64,000 bases of DNA from Brenneria izbisi (GCF_025840185.1 NZ_JAMPJU010000001.1:186001-250000); one strand, 5' to 3'. Positions 18,256-28,907 are shown, counted from the stretch's first letter. The notes: generated by a model from the letters alone, not told the origin. Translations and numbers: made by a program.

Positions 18256-19248
18256 CTATTCATTAACGGCGATAGCGTGCTTTTTCAACAGACCACGTAA
18301 CTGGTGATAGGTTAGCCTTAGCAATTCCGCCGCCTTACGCTGATTGAAACGCGTCTGATCCAGCGCGCGCTCGATAAGCGCACGTTCCTGAGCCAGTTGC
18401 CATTGCTTCATATCCAGCGGTAAATCGGGTAATTCATCCGCAAGGCGGGTAGGCGGAACCAGGTCAGCCGATCCCGATTTCTGAAACGGGTTGAGAATAA
18501 TGGTATCCAGCATCGTATCGCTGCCGCCATGACGGTAAACCGAACGTTCCACGACATTCTTCAGTTCCCGGATATTACCAGGCCAGCCATAGTTCAGCAG
18601 CGTTTCGCGGGCGTGTGACGTGAAACCGGGGAAGAGCGGCAACCGCAGTTCGCGGCACATCTGAATCGCAAAATGTTCCGCCAGCAACATGATATCTTGT
18701 TGACGCTCACGTAGCGGCGGCAACTGAACCACATCAAACGCCAGCCGATCCAACAGGTCGGCGCGGAATTTTCCGCTGGCGGCCAACGCAGGCAGATCAT
18801 CGTTGGTGGCGCACACCAGCCGCACATCGACCTGCAACGCCTGTCCGCCGCCGACGCGTTCCAGCACGCCATATTCGATCACCCGTAATAGTTTTTCCTG
18901 CACCAGCATTGGCGCGGTCGCCAATTCATCCAGAAACAGCGTACCGCCATCAGCGCGCTCGAAGCGGCCCAGATGACGCTTTTGCGCCCCGGTAAACGCG
19001 CCGGCTTCATGACCGAACAGTTCGGAATCCAGCAAGTTTTCATTTAAGGCCGCGCAGTTCAGCGAAATAAAAGGCCCTTGCCAACGGGGAGAAAGATAGT
19101 GCAACCGGCTGGCGATCAACTCCTTACCGGTGCCGCGCTCGCCGATCACCAGAACGGGTTTAGCAAGTTGCGCCAGTTGTGAAACCTGTTCCAGCACTTC
19201 AAGAAAGCTGTTGGCTTCCCCCAGTAAGTTCTCTTTTTCATGCGCCAT
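18256..19248 (-). CDS. pspF: Phage-shock operon activator PspF
   Basis: The 330-residue sigma54 enhancer-binding protein lacks an N-terminal regulatory domain, as PspF does. The AAA+ domain starts near residue 10 and shows Walker A GERGTGKE, the sigma54-contact loop GAFTGA, Walker B GGTLFLDEL and the arginine-finger region. A Fis-type helix-turn-helix ends the protein (FNQRKAAELLRLTYHQLRGLL). PspF activates pspA from the divergent sigma54 promoter and is restrained by PspA. The gene diverges from pspA with 221 bases between starts, as in E. coli. Confidence 0.96.
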   Translation of the reverse strand: MAHEKENLLGEANSFLEVLEQVSQLAQLAKPVLVIGERGTGKELIASRLHYLSPRWQGPFISLNCAALNENLLDSELFGHEAGAFTGAQKRHLGRFERADGGTLFLDELATAPMLVQEKLLRVIEYGVLERVGGGQALQVDVRLVCATNDDLPALAASGKFRADLLDRLAFDVVQLPPLRERQQDIMLLAEHFAIQMCRELRLPLFPGFTSHARETLLNYGWPGNIRELKNVVERSVYRHGGSDTMLDTIILNPFQKSGSADLVPPTRLADELPDLPLDMKQWQLAQERALIERALDQTRFNQRKAAELLRLTYHQLRGLLKKHAIAVNE

Positions 19249-19366
19249 TGCGTTGCATCCTGTGATTTTTACTAACAGTTAGCGTATTTGACTAATTTAG
19301 CGGGTAATGAAAAATAGTCAAAATTCTTCTTGCTTTATTTTTCAATAAGTTATCTTTAATTAAAAG

Positions 19367-19383
19367 TTGGCATGCTTATTGAT
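19367..19383 (+). promoter_or_regulatory. Sigma54 promoter of the psp operon
   Basis: TTGGCATGCTTATTGAT has GG (19369-19370) and the -12 element TTGA spaced as in -24/-12 promoters (GG, ten bases, G). It lies 87 bases before pspA, and the adjacent divergent pspF encodes the activator. The -12 GC is GA here; a GT at this place is found in E. coli psp, so the departure is tolerable. Confidence 0.8.
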
Positions 19384-19469
19384 ATATCTACCATGCAATC
19401 GGCTGATGACCGGTCGCGATCATAAATCAGGCGTAATCAGGCGCTGGAAATCATGAAGAGGATATGATT

Positions 19470-20135
19470 ATGGGTATTTTTTCTCGTTTTGCCGACATCG
19501 TGAACGCCAACATCAATTCATTACTGGATAAAGCGGAAGATCCGCAGAAGTTGGTCCGGCTGATGATTCAGGAAATGGAAGATACATTGGTTGAGGTTCG
19601 GTCTACCTCCGCACGGGCGCTGGCAGAAAAGAAACAGATTGCCCGCCGTATTGAACAGGCGTTGTCTCAGCAGGCGCAGTGGCAGGAAAAGGCTGAGTTG
19701 GCGCTGAGAAAAGACAAAGACGATCTGGCGCGTGCCGCGCTGATTGAGAAACAGAAACTGACCGATTTGATCGTGACGTTGCAGCATGAAGCGGAAAGCA
19801 TTGATGAAACGCTGGAACGCATGAAACGAGAAATCGGCGAGTTGGAAAACAAACTGACGGAAACCCGTGCGCGTCAGCAGGCGTTGACGCTACGCCATCA
19901 GGCTGCCTCTTCCTCGCGTGATGTACGCCGTCAACTGGACAGCGGCAAGCTGGATGAAGCGATGGCGCGCTTTGAGCAGTTCGAACGACGGATCGATACG
20001 ATGGAAGCCGAAGCGGAAAGTATCGGGCTGGGCAAGCACAAATCGCTGGATCAGCAGTTCTCCGAATTGAAAGCGGATGATGAAATCAGTGCGCAATTGG
20101 CTGAGCTTAAAGCTAAAGTTAAATCAGCCGAATAA
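19470..20135 (+). CDS. pspA: Phage shock protein A
   Basis: The 221-residue protein starts [20 protein letters not shown], the amphipathic membrane-binding helix of PspA. It is followed by long coiled coils ([18 protein letters not shown], then Gln/Glu/Lys-rich heptads to the end), as in the ESCRT-III-like PspA/IM30 family. PspA binds and inhibits PspF and, when released, stabilises the inner membrane and proton-motive force. ATG 19470 has AAGAGGA at a good distance; an upstream ATG at 19464 is too close to it. It is the first gene of the sigma54-dependent operon. Confidence 0.97.
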   Translation: MGIFSRFADIVNANINSLLDKAEDPQKLVRLMIQEMEDTLVEVRSTSARALAEKKQIARRIEQALSQQAQWQEKAELALRKDKDDLARAALIEKQKLTDLIVTLQHEAESIDETLERMKREIGELENKLTETRARQQALTLRHQAASSSRDVRRQLDSGKLDEAMARFEQFERRIDTMEAEAESIGLGKHKSLDQQFSELKADDEISAQLAELKAKVKSAE

Positions 20136-20142
20136 CCGGGCC

Positions 20143-20168
20143 GGCTATCGTCACGGTTGGCGATAGCC
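20143..20168 (+). promoter_or_regulatory. Hairpin between pspA and pspB
   Basis: GGCTATCG (20143-20150) and CGATAGCC (20161-20168) form a perfect eight-base stem just after the pspA stop, without a T-run. It may protect the pspA mRNA 3' end or lower pspBC expression, in line with the much larger amount of PspA needed. That role is inference. Confidence 0.55.
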
Positions 20169-20206
20169 TTAGCAAAACCGGCGAACATAATGATTAAGGA
20201 GACACG

Positions 20207-20434
20207 ATGAGTGCTTTGTTTCTTGCCATACCGCTGACCATTTTCATGCTGTTTGTGGCACCGATATGGCTTTGGCTACATTACAGTCAGCGTAAGCAAA
20301 ACAATGCTCAACTAGGACAAAGCGATATGCAGCGTCTGACGCAATTAACGGAAGACGCCCGCCGCATGCGCGAGCGAATTCAGACACTGGAAGAAATTCT
20401 GGATGCGGAACACCCGGACTGGAGAAAATCGTAA
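20207..20434 (+). CDS. pspB: Phage shock protein B
   Basis: The 75-residue protein starts MSALFLAIPLTIFMLFVAPIW with one N-terminal membrane helix. A cytoplasmic helix follows, ending LEEILDAEHPDWRKS, close to E. coli PspB (74 residues). With PspC it senses inner-membrane stress and frees PspF from PspA. AAGGAG lies six bases before the ATG. The stop overlaps the pspC start as TAATG. Confidence 0.96.
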   Translation: MSALFLAIPLTIFMLFVAPIWLWLHYSQRKQNNAQLGQSDMQRLTQLTEDARRMRERIQTLEEILDAEHPDWRKS

Positions 20435-20799
20435 TGAAGAAAACATGGTCAGGTAAAACATTATATCGCATACCGGAAGAAGGCATGTTCAAAGGCGTCT
20501 GTGCTGGGCTGGCTCGCTACTTTGACGTACCGGTGAAACTGGTGCGGGCCATCGTGGTGTTATCGATGATTTTCGGGCTGTTCTTTTTCACTATCGTCGC
20601 TTATTTCGTACTCAGCTTTGTGCTTGACCCCGCGCCAGCGGCGAGCTACCGCGAACAAGACGTTGCATTTCGCACGCCAGGGCAATTACTGAACGACGCT
20701 GACGCGACCTTGATGGCCAGCGAACAGCGACTGCGCAATATTGAGCGCTATGTCACCTCAGAGACATTTGGCGTGCAGAGCCGCTTTCGCCAACTGTAA
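20434..20799 (+). CDS. pspC: Phage shock protein C
   Basis: The 121-residue protein has the PspC domain: LYRIPEEGMFKGVCAGLARYFDVPVKLVRAIVV with the conserved GVCAGLA, then a membrane segment (LSMIFGLFFFTIVAYFVLSFVL) and a cytoplasmic tail rich in charged residues. Family length is about 119. It starts inside the pspB stop and works with PspB as the membrane stress sensor. No pspD follows. Confidence 0.96.
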   Translation: MKKTWSGKTLYRIPEEGMFKGVCAGLARYFDVPVKLVRAIVVLSMIFGLFFFTIVAYFVLSFVLDPAPAASYREQDVAFRTPGQLLNDADATLMASEQRLRNIERYVTSETFGVQSRFRQL

Positions 20800-21161
20800 A
20801 CATCATCATATCCACGGCGTTGCTGTTATCCGGTCATCTTCTTGCGGGACAGCCCGGTAACATCGACGCCGTCAATAACAAAATCGTGCCACTTTGCTTT
20901 TATCTGGATGATTCTGTACTAGATTTGCAATCAAGTAGCGAATTTGTGCGTCGTCGTTATTTCCTGTAAAACCACATCACTTATTTCACTGATGAGTAAT
21001 AAGATGCTTCATTATCAATTAAGCGGTCTGAATGGCGGGCTGTTCGTTGAACGGTGAAGCATTTACGTTCAATAAATTTATACGTTCGATAAGTTCAGCC
21101 ATGATCGCCAAGAAGACGCCACGCAGCAAGTCTTTACGCTAAAAGGAGCTTGGTTCATCCA
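20800..21161. other. 362-base region after pspC with no pspD
   Basis: In E. coli pspD follows pspC; here no reading frame resembles PspD. The region opens with a long imperfect inverted repeat (listed) and becomes AT-rich toward ycjX. A 21-codon frame at 20992 lacks a ribosome-binding site. The promoter of ycjX is probably within the last 150 bases. Confidence 0.6.
20814..20872. repeat. Long imperfect inverted repeat after pspC
   Basis: The arm at 20814-20833 (ACGGCGTTGCTGTTATCCGG) pairs with 20854-20872 (CCGGTAACATCGACGCCGT) with two mismatches and one bulge; the loop is 20 bases. No T-run follows. It could be a 3'-end stabiliser of pspABC or a small repeated element. Confidence 0.5.
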
Positions 21162-22559
21162 ATGAAGCGATTACAAAACGAATTAAACTCACTGGTTAAC
21201 CGCAGTGTGGATCGTCATCTGCGGTTAGCCGTTACCGGGTTGAGCCGCAGTGGTAAAACCGCCTTTATTACCGCGTTTGTCAATCAATTGCTGAACGTCC
21301 ACAGCGGGGCGCATCTGCCCCTGTTTTCCGCGGTGCGCGAAGGGCGGTTGCTGGGCGCCAAACGTGTGCCGCAGCGTGATCTTGGCATTCCTCGTTTTGC
21401 CTATGATGAGGGCATGGCGGCGCTTTATGGTTCGCCACCAGACTGGCCCCGGCCTACGCGCGGCGTCAGTGAGATTCGTCTGGCGCTGCGTTATCGTTCC
21501 AATGATTCGTTGTTGCGCCATTTTAAGGACACCTCGACGCTGTATCTGGAAATTGTGGACTATCCGGGGGAATGGCTGCTGGATTTGCCGTTGCTGGAAC
21601 AAACCTATCTCAGTTGGTCACGTCAGATGGCCGGGTTGCTGCAAGGCGATCGCATCGCATGGGCCAGGCCCTGGCTGTCGCTGTGTGAGGCGCTTGACCC
21701 GCTGGCGCCAGCCGATGAAAATCAATTAGCGGCCATTGCGCAGGCGTACACCGATTATCTAATGCGTTGCAAACAGGAAGGGCTGCATTTCATTCAGCCA
21801 GGGCGCTTTGTGCTGCCGGGCGATCTGGCCGGCGCGCCGGTGTTGCAGTTTTTCCCGTGGCCGCAAGTTGATAAATGGGGTGAAGCCAAGCTGATGCAGG
21901 CTGATGTAAAAACCAATATCGGGATGCTGCGTCAGCGCTTCGATTATTATTGTCAGTCGGTGGTGAAAGGCTTTTATAAACATCACTTTATCCGTTTTGA
22001 TCGCCAGATTGTGCTGGTGGATTGCCTGCAACCGCTGAACAGCGGACTGCATGCTTTTAACGATATGCGGCTGGCGTTGACCCAACTGATGCAAAGCTTT
22101 CACTACGGCAAGCGCACGCTATTCCGCCGTCTGTTCTCGCCATGTATCGATAAACTGATGTTCGCCGCCAGTAAATCCGATCACATTACCGCCGATCAAC
22201 ATGCCAATCTGGTTTCCCTGTTGCAGCAACTGGTGCAGGAAGCCTGGCAGAACGCCGCGTTTGAGGGGATCAGCATGGATTGCGCAGGTATTGCATCGAT
22301 TCAGTCCACCCAAAGCGGCATTGTTGACCATCAGGGACAAAAAATTCCGGCGTTGAAGGGTAATCGCTTGAGTGATGGTCAGCCGCTGACGGTCTATCCG
22401 GGGGAAGTGCCGCCAAGGTTGCCGGGCGCCGCATTCTGGCAGGAACAGGGATTTCATTTTGATGAGTTTCGGCCACGCGAAATGACGGTGGACACCCCGT
22501 TGCCGCACATTCGGCTGGATACGGTAATGGAGTTTTTATTGGGAGATAAATTGCGATGA
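21162..22559 (+). CDS. ycjX: YcjX-family P-loop protein
   Basis: The 465-residue protein has the length of E. coli YcjX and starts [16 protein letters not shown]-loop, [10 protein letters not shown], lies at about 30-39, and a Walker-B-like [17 protein letters not shown] near 130. YcjX belongs to the DUF463 family of predicted nucleotide-binding proteins; in several bacteria its gene belongs to the Psp regulon, but its task is unknown. ATG 21162 matches the E. coli start; AGGAG is rather far (about 13 bases) and favours a TTG at 21150 less well. The stop overlaps ycjF as ATGA. Confidence 0.94.
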   Translation: MKRLQNELNSLVNRSVDRHLRLAVTGLSRSGKTAFITAFVNQLLNVHSGAHLPLFSAVREGRLLGAKRVPQRDLGIPRFAYDEGMAALYGSPPDWPRPTRGVSEIRLALRYRSNDSLLRHFKDTSTLYLEIVDYPGEWLLDLPLLEQTYLSWSRQMAGLLQGDRIAWARPWLSLCEALDPLAPADENQLAAIAQAYTDYLMRCKQEGLHFIQPGRFVLPGDLAGAPVLQFFPWPQVDKWGEAKLMQADVKTNIGMLRQRFDYYCQSVVKGFYKHHFIRFDRQIVLVDCLQPLNSGLHAFNDMRLALTQLMQSFHYGKRTLFRRLFSPCIDKLMFAASKSDHITADQHANLVSLLQQLVQEAWQNAAFEGISMDCAGIASIQSTQSGIVDHQGQKIPALKGNRLSDGQPLTVYPGEVPPRLPGAAFWQEQGFHFDEFRPREMTVDTPLPHIRLDTVMEFLLGDKLR

Positions 22560-23599
22560 ACGAACCATTGAAACCGCGAATGACGTTTGACAAAGCCTCG
22601 CCAGCGGAACCTCAGCCGCAATTACGCGCCAATGTATCGTTTGACGAACAGGAAGCCGCACGTTTTGCGCCTGTCAGTCGGGAACAGGAAGTACCGGAAG
22701 AAGGCGTGGCCGAGGAAGTGGTCAGCGCGGCGCTGCGGCCTAAACGCAGCCTGTGGCGGCGGATGGTCATGGCGGGATTGACGCTGTTTGGCGTCAGCGC
22801 CGTGGCGCAGGGGGTGCAATCGCTGCATAACGCCTGGTTACAGCAGGATTGGATCGCGCTGGGCGGCATCGCGGCTGGCAGCCTGATTGTGGCGGCGGGT
22901 GTCGGATCGCTGGCGGTCGAGTGGCGACGCCTTTACCGCTTGCGCGAGCGGGCGGAAGAACGCGATGTGGCGCGTGATTTGCTGCATAGCCACGGTGTGG
23001 GGAAAGGGCGTGAGTTTTGTGAAAAACTGGCGCGCCAGGCCGGGCTGGATAAGGGGCATCCGGCGATGCAACGTTGGCAGGCCTCTCTGCATGAAACCCA
23101 TAACGATCGTGAAGTGCTGGAACTGTACGCCCGGTTGGTGCAACCGGTGCTGGATAGTCAGGCACGGCGGGAAATCAGCCGTTCGGCGGCGGAATCCACA
23201 TTGATGATTGCCGTCAGTCCGCTGGCGCTGGTGGATATGGCGTTTATCGCCTGGCGCAATCTGCGGCTGATCAACCGAATTGCGGCGCTCTACGGCATTG
23301 AATTAGGCTATTTCAGTCGTATTCGTCTGTTTCGTCTGGTGTTGCTCAACATTGCGTTCGCCGGCGCATCTGAACTGGTGCGGGAAATTGGTATGGACTG
23401 GATGTCGCAGGATTTAGCCGCGCGTCTTTCCGCCCGTGCAGCGCAGGGCATTGGCGCGGGCCTGCTTACCGCGCGTTTGGGCATCAAGGCAATGGAACTG
23501 TGCCGACCGTTGCCCTGGTTGGATGATAAGCCGCGTCTGGGCGATTTCCGCCATGAATTGATCGGACAGGTAAAAGCAACTTTGCAGAAAACCCGTTGA
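22556..23599 (+). CDS. ycjF: YcjF-family inner-membrane protein (DUF697)
   Basis: The 347-residue protein (E. coli 353) has a charged, Pro/Glu-rich cytoplasmic start ([12 protein letters not shown]). Two neighbouring membrane segments lie near residues 70-115 ([17 protein letters not shown] and [19 protein letters not shown]), and the DUF697 domain is in the C-terminal half ([23 protein letters not shown]). It overlaps ycjX by four bases, so the two are co-translated. Function is not established; the psp neighbourhood suggests an envelope-stress role. Confidence 0.94.
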   Translation: MNEPLKPRMTFDKASPAEPQPQLRANVSFDEQEAARFAPVSREQEVPEEGVAEEVVSAALRPKRSLWRRMVMAGLTLFGVSAVAQGVQSLHNAWLQQDWIALGGIAAGSLIVAAGVGSLAVEWRRLYRLRERAEERDVARDLLHSHGVGKGREFCEKLARQAGLDKGHPAMQRWQASLHETHNDREVLELYARLVQPVLDSQARREISRSAAESTLMIAVSPLALVDMAFIAWRNLRLINRIAALYGIELGYFSRIRLFRLVLLNIAFAGASELVREIGMDWMSQDLAARLSARAAQGIGAGLLTARLGIKAMELCRPLPWLDDKPRLGDFRHELIGQVKATLQKTR

Positions 23600-23730
23600 T
23601 CCGGCGGCGCAATACGGAAAATATTCCATGACTGTCAACTTTTGCTGCCACTTCGCTTCATCCGTGCCTGCCGAAAGGGTATTATCATTGCCTGTTAGCC
23701 TGTCGCACCTGTTGAAGAAGGTAGTCGTTG

Positions 23731-25299
23731 ATGCGTCTGGAAGTTTTTTGTGAAGACCGTATCGGTCTGACCCGCGAATTATTGGATCTTCTGGCGTCGC
23801 GCAATCTTGATTTGCGAGGCATCGAGATTGTGTCTATTGGCCGTATTTATCTTAATTTCGCTTCGCTGGATTTTGAGGCTTTTCGCATGTTGATGGCGGA
23901 AATTCGCCGCATTGACGGCGTCAGCGATGTTCGCTCGGTGGCCTTTATGCCGTCGGAACGGGAACACCGCGCGGTGACCGCTTTGCTGGAATCCATGCCG
24001 GAGCCCGTGCTTTCGCTTGACAAGCGCGGCAAGATAGAACTGTTTAATCCGTCCGCGCTGACGCTGTTTAATCAGTCCGCTGAGAGCATCTGTAATCTGA
24101 CTATCGATGCGTTGATACCGGGGTATAACGTTACGGCGTGGCTGGATCGCAACAGCATGACGGTGACGGCGCGCGTGGTGATCCGCGGACAGGATTTCCT
24201 GTTGGAGATGACGCCCATTCATCTGGACGATGATGAAGGCAAAATGACCACGGCGGGCGCGTTGGTGATGCTGAAATCCGCAGTGCGCATGGGGCGGCAA
24301 TTACAAGATCTGTCAGTAAATGATGATAATGAGTTTGCGCATATCGTGGCGGTCAGCCCCAATATGCGGCAAGTGGTTGAGCAGGCGCGCAAGCTGGCGA
24401 TGCTCGATGCGCCGCTGTTGATTGTTGGTGATACCGGTACCGGCAAAGATATGCTGGCCCGCGCCTGTCATTTACGCGGTCCGCGCGGCAAACAACCTTT
24501 TCTGGCGTTGAACTGCGCCGCCTTACCTGACGACGTGATGGAAAGTGAACTGTACGGTCACGCGCCCGGCGCTTATCTCAATGCGCTGGAAGGTAAGAAA
24601 GGCTTTTTCGAGCAGGCGAACGGCGGATCGGTGTTGCTGGATGAAGTGGGCGAAATGTCCGCACAGATGCAAACCAAACTGCTGCGCTTCCTGAACGACG
24701 GCACCTTTCGTCGGGTAGGCGAAGATCATGAAATGCACGTGGATGTCCGGGTGATATGCGCAACGCAAAAAAACCTCTTGGAAATGGTGCAGCGCGGCGA
24801 ATTCAGGGAAGATCTCTATTACCGCCTCAATGTGCTGACGCTTACACTACCGCCGCTACGTGAGCGTCCGGCTGATATCATGCCGTTGACCGAATTGTTC
24901 GTCGCACGTTTTGCTGATGAGCAGGGCATTCCGCGACCCAAACTGGCTGCCGATTTGCGACAGTTTTTGCCGCAATACGGATGGCCGGGCAATGTGCGTC
25001 AATTGAAAAACACCATCTATCGGGCCTTGACGCAGTTGGAAGGCCATGAGTTGCAAATGCAGGATATCGATCTGCCGGCTTTCACGTTTGATGTTCCCCA
25101 AAGTGAGGAAATGCTGGCAGGATCGCTGGATGACATCAGTAAACGTTTTGAGCGCGCCGTGTTAACCCGCCTGTACCAGAGCTACCCCAGCACACGTAAA
25201 CTGGCTAAACGCCTTGGCGTATCACATACGGCGATTGCCAATAAATTGCGGGAATATGGGTTGAGTCAGCGCAAGACGGCAGGCGAGGATGAGGAGTAA
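23731..25299 (+). CDS. tyrR: Aromatic amino-acid regulator TyrR
   Basis: The 522-residue protein has an N-terminal ACT domain (MRLEVFCEDRIGLTRELLDL), a PAS domain (about 78-190) and an AAA+ domain with Walker A GDTGTGKD and Walker B GGSVLLDEV. The C-terminal Fis-type helix-turn-helix is STRKLAKRLGVSHTAIANKL. The sigma54-contact loop GAFTGA is replaced by GAYLNA, as expected for TyrR, which acts at sigma70 promoters. It regulates aromatic amino-acid synthesis and transport with Tyr, Phe or Trp and ATP. ATG 23731 has an AAGG nine bases upstream; E. coli TyrR is 513 residues. A shared terminator separates it from tpx. Confidence 0.96.
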   Translation: MRLEVFCEDRIGLTRELLDLLASRNLDLRGIEIVSIGRIYLNFASLDFEAFRMLMAEIRRIDGVSDVRSVAFMPSEREHRAVTALLESMPEPVLSLDKRGKIELFNPSALTLFNQSAESICNLTIDALIPGYNVTAWLDRNSMTVTARVVIRGQDFLLEMTPIHLDDDEGKMTTAGALVMLKSAVRMGRQLQDLSVNDDNEFAHIVAVSPNMRQVVEQARKLAMLDAPLLIVGDTGTGKDMLARACHLRGPRGKQPFLALNCAALPDDVMESELYGHAPGAYLNALEGKKGFFEQANGGSVLLDEVGEMSAQMQTKLLRFLNDGTFRRVGEDHEMHVDVRVICATQKNLLEMVQRGEFREDLYYRLNVLTLTLPPLRERPADIMPLTELFVARFADEQGIPRPKLAADLRQFLPQYGWPGNVRQLKNTIYRALTQLEGHELQMQDIDLPAFTFDVPQSEEMLAGSLDDISKRFERAVLTRLYQSYPSTRKLAKRLGVSHTAIANKLREYGLSQRKTAGEDEE

Positions 25300-25302
25300 A
25301 AC

Positions 25303-25326
25303 CAACGGCTGCGCGCGCAGCCGTTG
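25303..25326. terminator. Bidirectional terminator between tyrR and tpx
   Basis: A perfect 24-base palindrome (CAACGGCTGCGC and its complement) starts four bases after the tyrR stop and ends eight bases before the tpx stop. It is followed by TTGTTG on the plus strand and preceded by AAAA of the tyrR stop region, giving T-rich 3' ends in both directions. Confidence 0.8.
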
Positions 25327-25333
25327 TTGTTGA

Positions 25334-25837
25334 TTACTTCAGTACGGCCAGCGCCGCGTCGTAATCGGGTTCGGTGGTGATTTCGTTCACCAACTCGCTA
25401 TACAGCACGTTGTCGTTCTCATCCAGAACAACCACTGCACGGGCGCTCAAACCTTTCAATGGGCCATCAGCAATGGCGACGCCATAGGTTTCTTTGAACT
25501 CGGCGCCACGCAATGTAGACAGCACAACGACGTTGTTCAGACCTTCTGATCCGCAAAAGCGGGATTGCGCAAACGGCAGGTCGGAAGAGATACACAGAAC
25601 AACGGTGTTATCCAGTTCAGAACCCAGTTGGTTGAATTTACGCACAGAGGTGGCGCAAACGCCAGTATCGATGCTTGGGAAGATATTCAGAATTTTGCGT
25701 TTACCCGCATAGTTACTGAGTGCGACATCTGACAGGTCTTTGCCAACCAGTGTAAAAGCGGGGGCTTTGCTTCCCTTGGCGGGAAATGTTCCAGCCAGCG
25801 ATACCGGGTTGCCTTGAAAATGTACGTTCTGTGACAT
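25334..25837 (-). CDS. tpx: Thiol peroxidase
   Basis: The 167-residue atypical 2-Cys peroxiredoxin carries the peroxidatic Cys in [13 protein letters not shown] (residue about 61) and the resolving Cys in QSRFCGSEG (about 95). It reduces lipid and other hydroperoxides with thioredoxin. AAGGACG precedes the ATG. It is a single gene convergent with tyrR, as in E. coli. Confidence 0.97.
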   Translation of the reverse strand: MSQNVHFQGNPVSLAGTFPAKGSKAPAFTLVGKDLSDVALSNYAGKRKILNIFPSIDTGVCATSVRKFNQLGSELDNTVVLCISSDLPFAQSRFCGSEGLNNVVVLSTLRGAEFKETYGVAIADGPLKGLSARAVVVLDENDNVLYSELVNEITTEPDYDAALAVLK

Positions 25838-26228
25838 GTATGCGTCCTTAATTACAGGTTGTTAACACGCGGTCAGTTTAGGACAACATTAGCAACATTG
25901 ATACAGAAAATGCGGCGCGTTTTACAATAGCGCGTCCGCGATGTCCCGTGATGAAAATCCGCGGCTCATGAAAAGAGACAACCCAGGCCGGGTTAAGTTT
26001 CGTGATCAATTCACCCTGCGCTTTGGTTTCCAGCGCTGATATAGCGCGTGGCAAGGACTGCGGTTACAAGTAGATGCTTTAGCGGTTTATTGGCTATTAT
26101 GTTTTTCAGTTATTTCATTACTATTCGTCATCTTCGTCATCAATCGGTTTTCGGGACGGCACCCGACCGAGGTATCCGAACATTATTCAATCGCACGCGC
26201 CAGCGTTTTAATCGGTAAGGGTCAAATC
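25838..26228. other. Divergent region between tpx and mppA
   Basis: This stretch of 391 bases has no reading frame with gene-like features. It should contain the tpx promoter (minus strand, within the first 100 bases) and the mppA promoter. I could not identify a convincing -35/-10 pair or regulator palindrome. Confidence 0.5.
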
Positions 26229-27848
26229 ATGATAAAAAAGGGTCATTCCACTCGCTATGCGGCGTTGTTTGCGATATTGACAGGCAGTGTTGGCGCGGCG
26301 CAGGTTCCCCCCGGAACCGTATTAGCCGAGAAACAGGAAGTTGTGCGTCATATCAAAGATGAACCCGCCTCGTTGGATCCGATAAAAGCGGTTGGTTTGC
26401 CAGAAGCGCAGGTCGCGCGCGATTTGTTTGAAGGGTTGGTCAATCAGGACGCCAACGGCAATATTGTGCCTGGCGTCGCTCTGCGCTGGCAAACCAACGA
26501 TAACCGTACATTCACTTTTATTCTGCGTGAAGATGCCCGCTGGTCAAATGGCGATCCGGTGACTGCCAGGGATTTTGTCTATAGCTGGCGGCGTCTGGTT
26601 TCACCGGAAAACTCATCGCCTTTTGCCTGGTTTGCCCGTCTTGCCGGGATAGTGAACGCCGGGCAGATTATCGATGGTAAAATGCCGGCGGAGAAACTCG
26701 GCGTCACGGCGATTAATGATCACACGCTCAGTGTGCAACTTGGCAAACCCGTGCCTTACTTTGTTAGTCTGTTGGCGAACTTCAGCCTGTTTCCGGTTCA
26801 TCAGGCAACGGTAGAGAAGTACGGCAATGACTGGACCAAACCAGGTAATCTGGTGGGTAACGGCGCTTTCAAGCTACAACGGCGGGTCGTCAATGAAAAA
26901 CTGGTGATGACGCCAAACGAGTATTATTGGGATCATGCCAATACCCAGTTAACTAAAGTTACATTTGTGCCGATCAATCAGGAATCGAATGCGACAAAGC
27001 GCTACCTGTCCGGGGATATCGACATCACCGAATCGTTTCCCAAAAATCAGTATCATAAACTGTTGCAAGATCTGCCCGGTCAGGTCTATACCCCTGAGCA
27101 ACTGGGAACGTATTACTATGCTTTTAATACCCAGCGCGCGCCAACCAATGATGCGCGCGTTCGCAAAGCCTTGTCTTATACCATCGACCGGAAAATCATT
27201 GCGGAAAAAGTGCTGGGAACCGGCGAGAAACCCGCCTATCACTTCACGCCGGATGTCACCGCCGGATTTACGCCGACCGAAAGCGAGTTACAGCAATATA
27301 CTCAGGCCGAGTTGGATGCGCAGGCGAAAGCATTGCTGGCGGCGGCAGGCTACGGCCCCGGTAAACCCCTGACATTATCCCTGCTGTATAACACATCGGA
27401 AAACCATCAGAAGATTGCCATCGCCATTGCTTCCATGTGGAAGACCAAGCTGGGCGTGAACGTGCGTTTATCCAATCAGGAGTGGCAAACGTATATCGAC
27501 AGCCGCAACAGCGGTAATTTCGATGTGGTCAGAGCATCCTGGGTGGGTGATTACAATGAAGCATCCACATTCCTGTCGTTATTAACGTCGCGGCACAGCG
27601 GAAATATCGCCCGGTTTAACCACGCTGATTATGATCGTTTGCTGGAGGAGGCGGGCAACCAAACCGACGCTAAACGGTTGAATGACGATTACGACCGGGC
27701 GGAGAAAATCCTGATGGAGGAGGCGCCCATCGCCCCGATCTATCAATATACCAACGGACGTTTGATCAAACCGTGGGTCAAGGGCTATCCCATCACCAAT
27801 CCTGAGGATGTCGCTTACAGCCATATGCTCTATATCGTGAAACATTGA
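26229..27848 (+). CDS. mppA: Murein tripeptide-binding protein MppA
   Basis: The 539-residue periplasmic binding protein has an N-terminal signal peptide (hydrophobic [18 protein letters not shown]-like stretch ending near residue 23) and an SBP_bac_5 fold. Long blocks match E. coli Mpp[63 protein letters not shown] and [18 protein letters not shown]. MppA binds L-Ala-gamma-D-Glu-meso-Dap for recycling through the Opp permease. TAAGGG lies seven bases before the ATG. Its stop is only seven bases from zntB, so the two are probably cotranscribed here. Confidence 0.95.
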   Translation: MIKKGHSTRYAALFAILTGSVGAAQVPPGTVLAEKQEVVRHIKDEPASLDPIKAVGLPEAQVARDLFEGLVNQDANGNIVPGVALRWQTNDNRTFTFILREDARWSNGDPVTARDFVYSWRRLVSPENSSPFAWFARLAGIVNAGQIIDGKMPAEKLGVTAINDHTLSVQLGKPVPYFVSLLANFSLFPVHQATVEKYGNDWTKPGNLVGNGAFKLQRRVVNEKLVMTPNEYYWDHANTQLTKVTFVPINQESNATKRYLSGDIDITESFPKNQYHKLLQDLPGQVYTPEQLGTYYYAFNTQRAPTNDARVRKALSYTIDRKIIAEKVLGTGEKPAYHFTPDVTAGFTPTESELQQYTQAELDAQAKALLAAAGYGPGKPLTLSLLYNTSENHQKIAIAIASMWKTKLGVNVRLSNQEWQTYIDSRNSGNFDVVRASWVGDYNEASTFLSLLTSRHSGNIARFNHADYDRLLEEAGNQTDAKRLNDDYDRAEKILMEEAPIAPIYQYTNGRLIKPWVKGYPITNPEDVAYSHMLYIVKH

Positions 27849-27855
27849 GGCAAGC

Positions 27856-28839
27856 ATGGAATCATTTGAAGGAGATGTGTTGCAACATACCGGCGCGGTT
27901 TATGCTTATCAATTAGATGGACAAGGCGGTGTGGTTTCTATCGGCGATAAAGATGTGACTAACAGCGTCCGGCCTTGCTGGTTGCATCTGGATTCGACGC
28001 TGCCAATCAGCGCCCATTGGTTGAGCGATACCCACCTGGTGCCGGACAGCGTGCGTGACGCGCTATCCGGCGAGAGCGTTCGTCCCAGAGTAACCCGGTT
28101 GGGTGATGGCACGATGATTACGCTGCGCAGCATCAACCTGAATGCGGATGCTCGTCCTGACCAACTGGTCGCGATCCGGGTTTTTATTACCGATAAGCTT
28201 ATTATTTCGACGCGGCGGCGCAAAGTGCTGGCTATTGATGAAGTGCTGACCGAACTCAAAGAAGGGAACGGGCCGACCGACAGCGGAAGCTGGCTGGTAT
28301 CGATTGCCGAATCGATCACCGACCATACCAGTGAGTTTATTGATGATTTACATGAAAAAATCATCGATCTGGAAGAGAGTTTGCTGGAGCAAAAAATCAT
28401 ACCGCGCGGAGAACTGGCGCTGATTCGCAAGCAGTTGATTGTATTACGACGCTATATGACGCCACAGCGCGATGTTTTTTCGCGTCTTTCCGGTGAGAAG
28501 TTGCCCTGGATGCAGGATGACGATCGGCGGCGAATGCAGGAAATCGCCGACAGGCTGGGGCGTGGGCTGGAAGATCTGGATGCAAGTATTGCGCGTACCG
28601 CTGTGTTGTCGGATGAAATTACCGCACAGATAACGGAGGCGTTGAGTCGCAGAACCTACACCATGTCGCTGCTGGCGATGGTTTTCCTGCCGACCACGTT
28701 TCTGACCGGGCTATTTGGCGTCAATCTGGGGGGGATTCCGGGGGGCGATTCCCGATTTGGCTTCGCTACGTTCTGTCTGATGTTGGTACTATTGGTTTGC
28801 GGCGTTGCATGGTGGTTAAAACGTAGTAAATGGTTATGA
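27856..28839 (+). CDS. zntB: Zinc transporter ZntB (CorA superfamily)
   Basis: The 327-residue protein has the E. coli ZntB length. A large cytoplasmic domain (1-270) precedes two C-terminal membrane helices, with the family signature GVN in [16 protein letters not shown] between them. It is a pentameric cation channel or transporter for Zn2+. The ribosome-binding site GAGG overlaps the mppA stop. The small RNA FnrS follows downstream. Confidence 0.95.
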   Translation: MESFEGDVLQHTGAVYAYQLDGQGGVVSIGDKDVTNSVRPCWLHLDSTLPISAHWLSDTHLVPDSVRDALSGESVRPRVTRLGDGTMITLRSINLNADARPDQLVAIRVFITDKLIISTRRRKVLAIDEVLTELKEGNGPTDSGSWLVSIAESITDHTSEFIDDLHEKIIDLEESLLEQKIIPRGELALIRKQLIVLRRYMTPQRDVFSRLSGEKLPWMQDDDRRRMQEIADRLGRGLEDLDASIARTAVLSDEITAQITEALSRRTYTMSLLAMVFLPTTFLTGLFGVNLGGIPGGDSRFGFATFCLMLVLLVCGVAWWLKRSKWL

Positions 28840-28907
28840 GTGTCAACGAATAGTTATTGTGCGTATTATCACACGGTTTACCGGTTAGCGGAAAAGTCAC
28901 GGCTAAC

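Noticed and set aside
20992-21057. A 21-codon frame between pspC and ycjX as a pspD remnant
   Set aside because: It shows no similarity to PspD, has no ribosome-binding site and starts far from the pspC stop.
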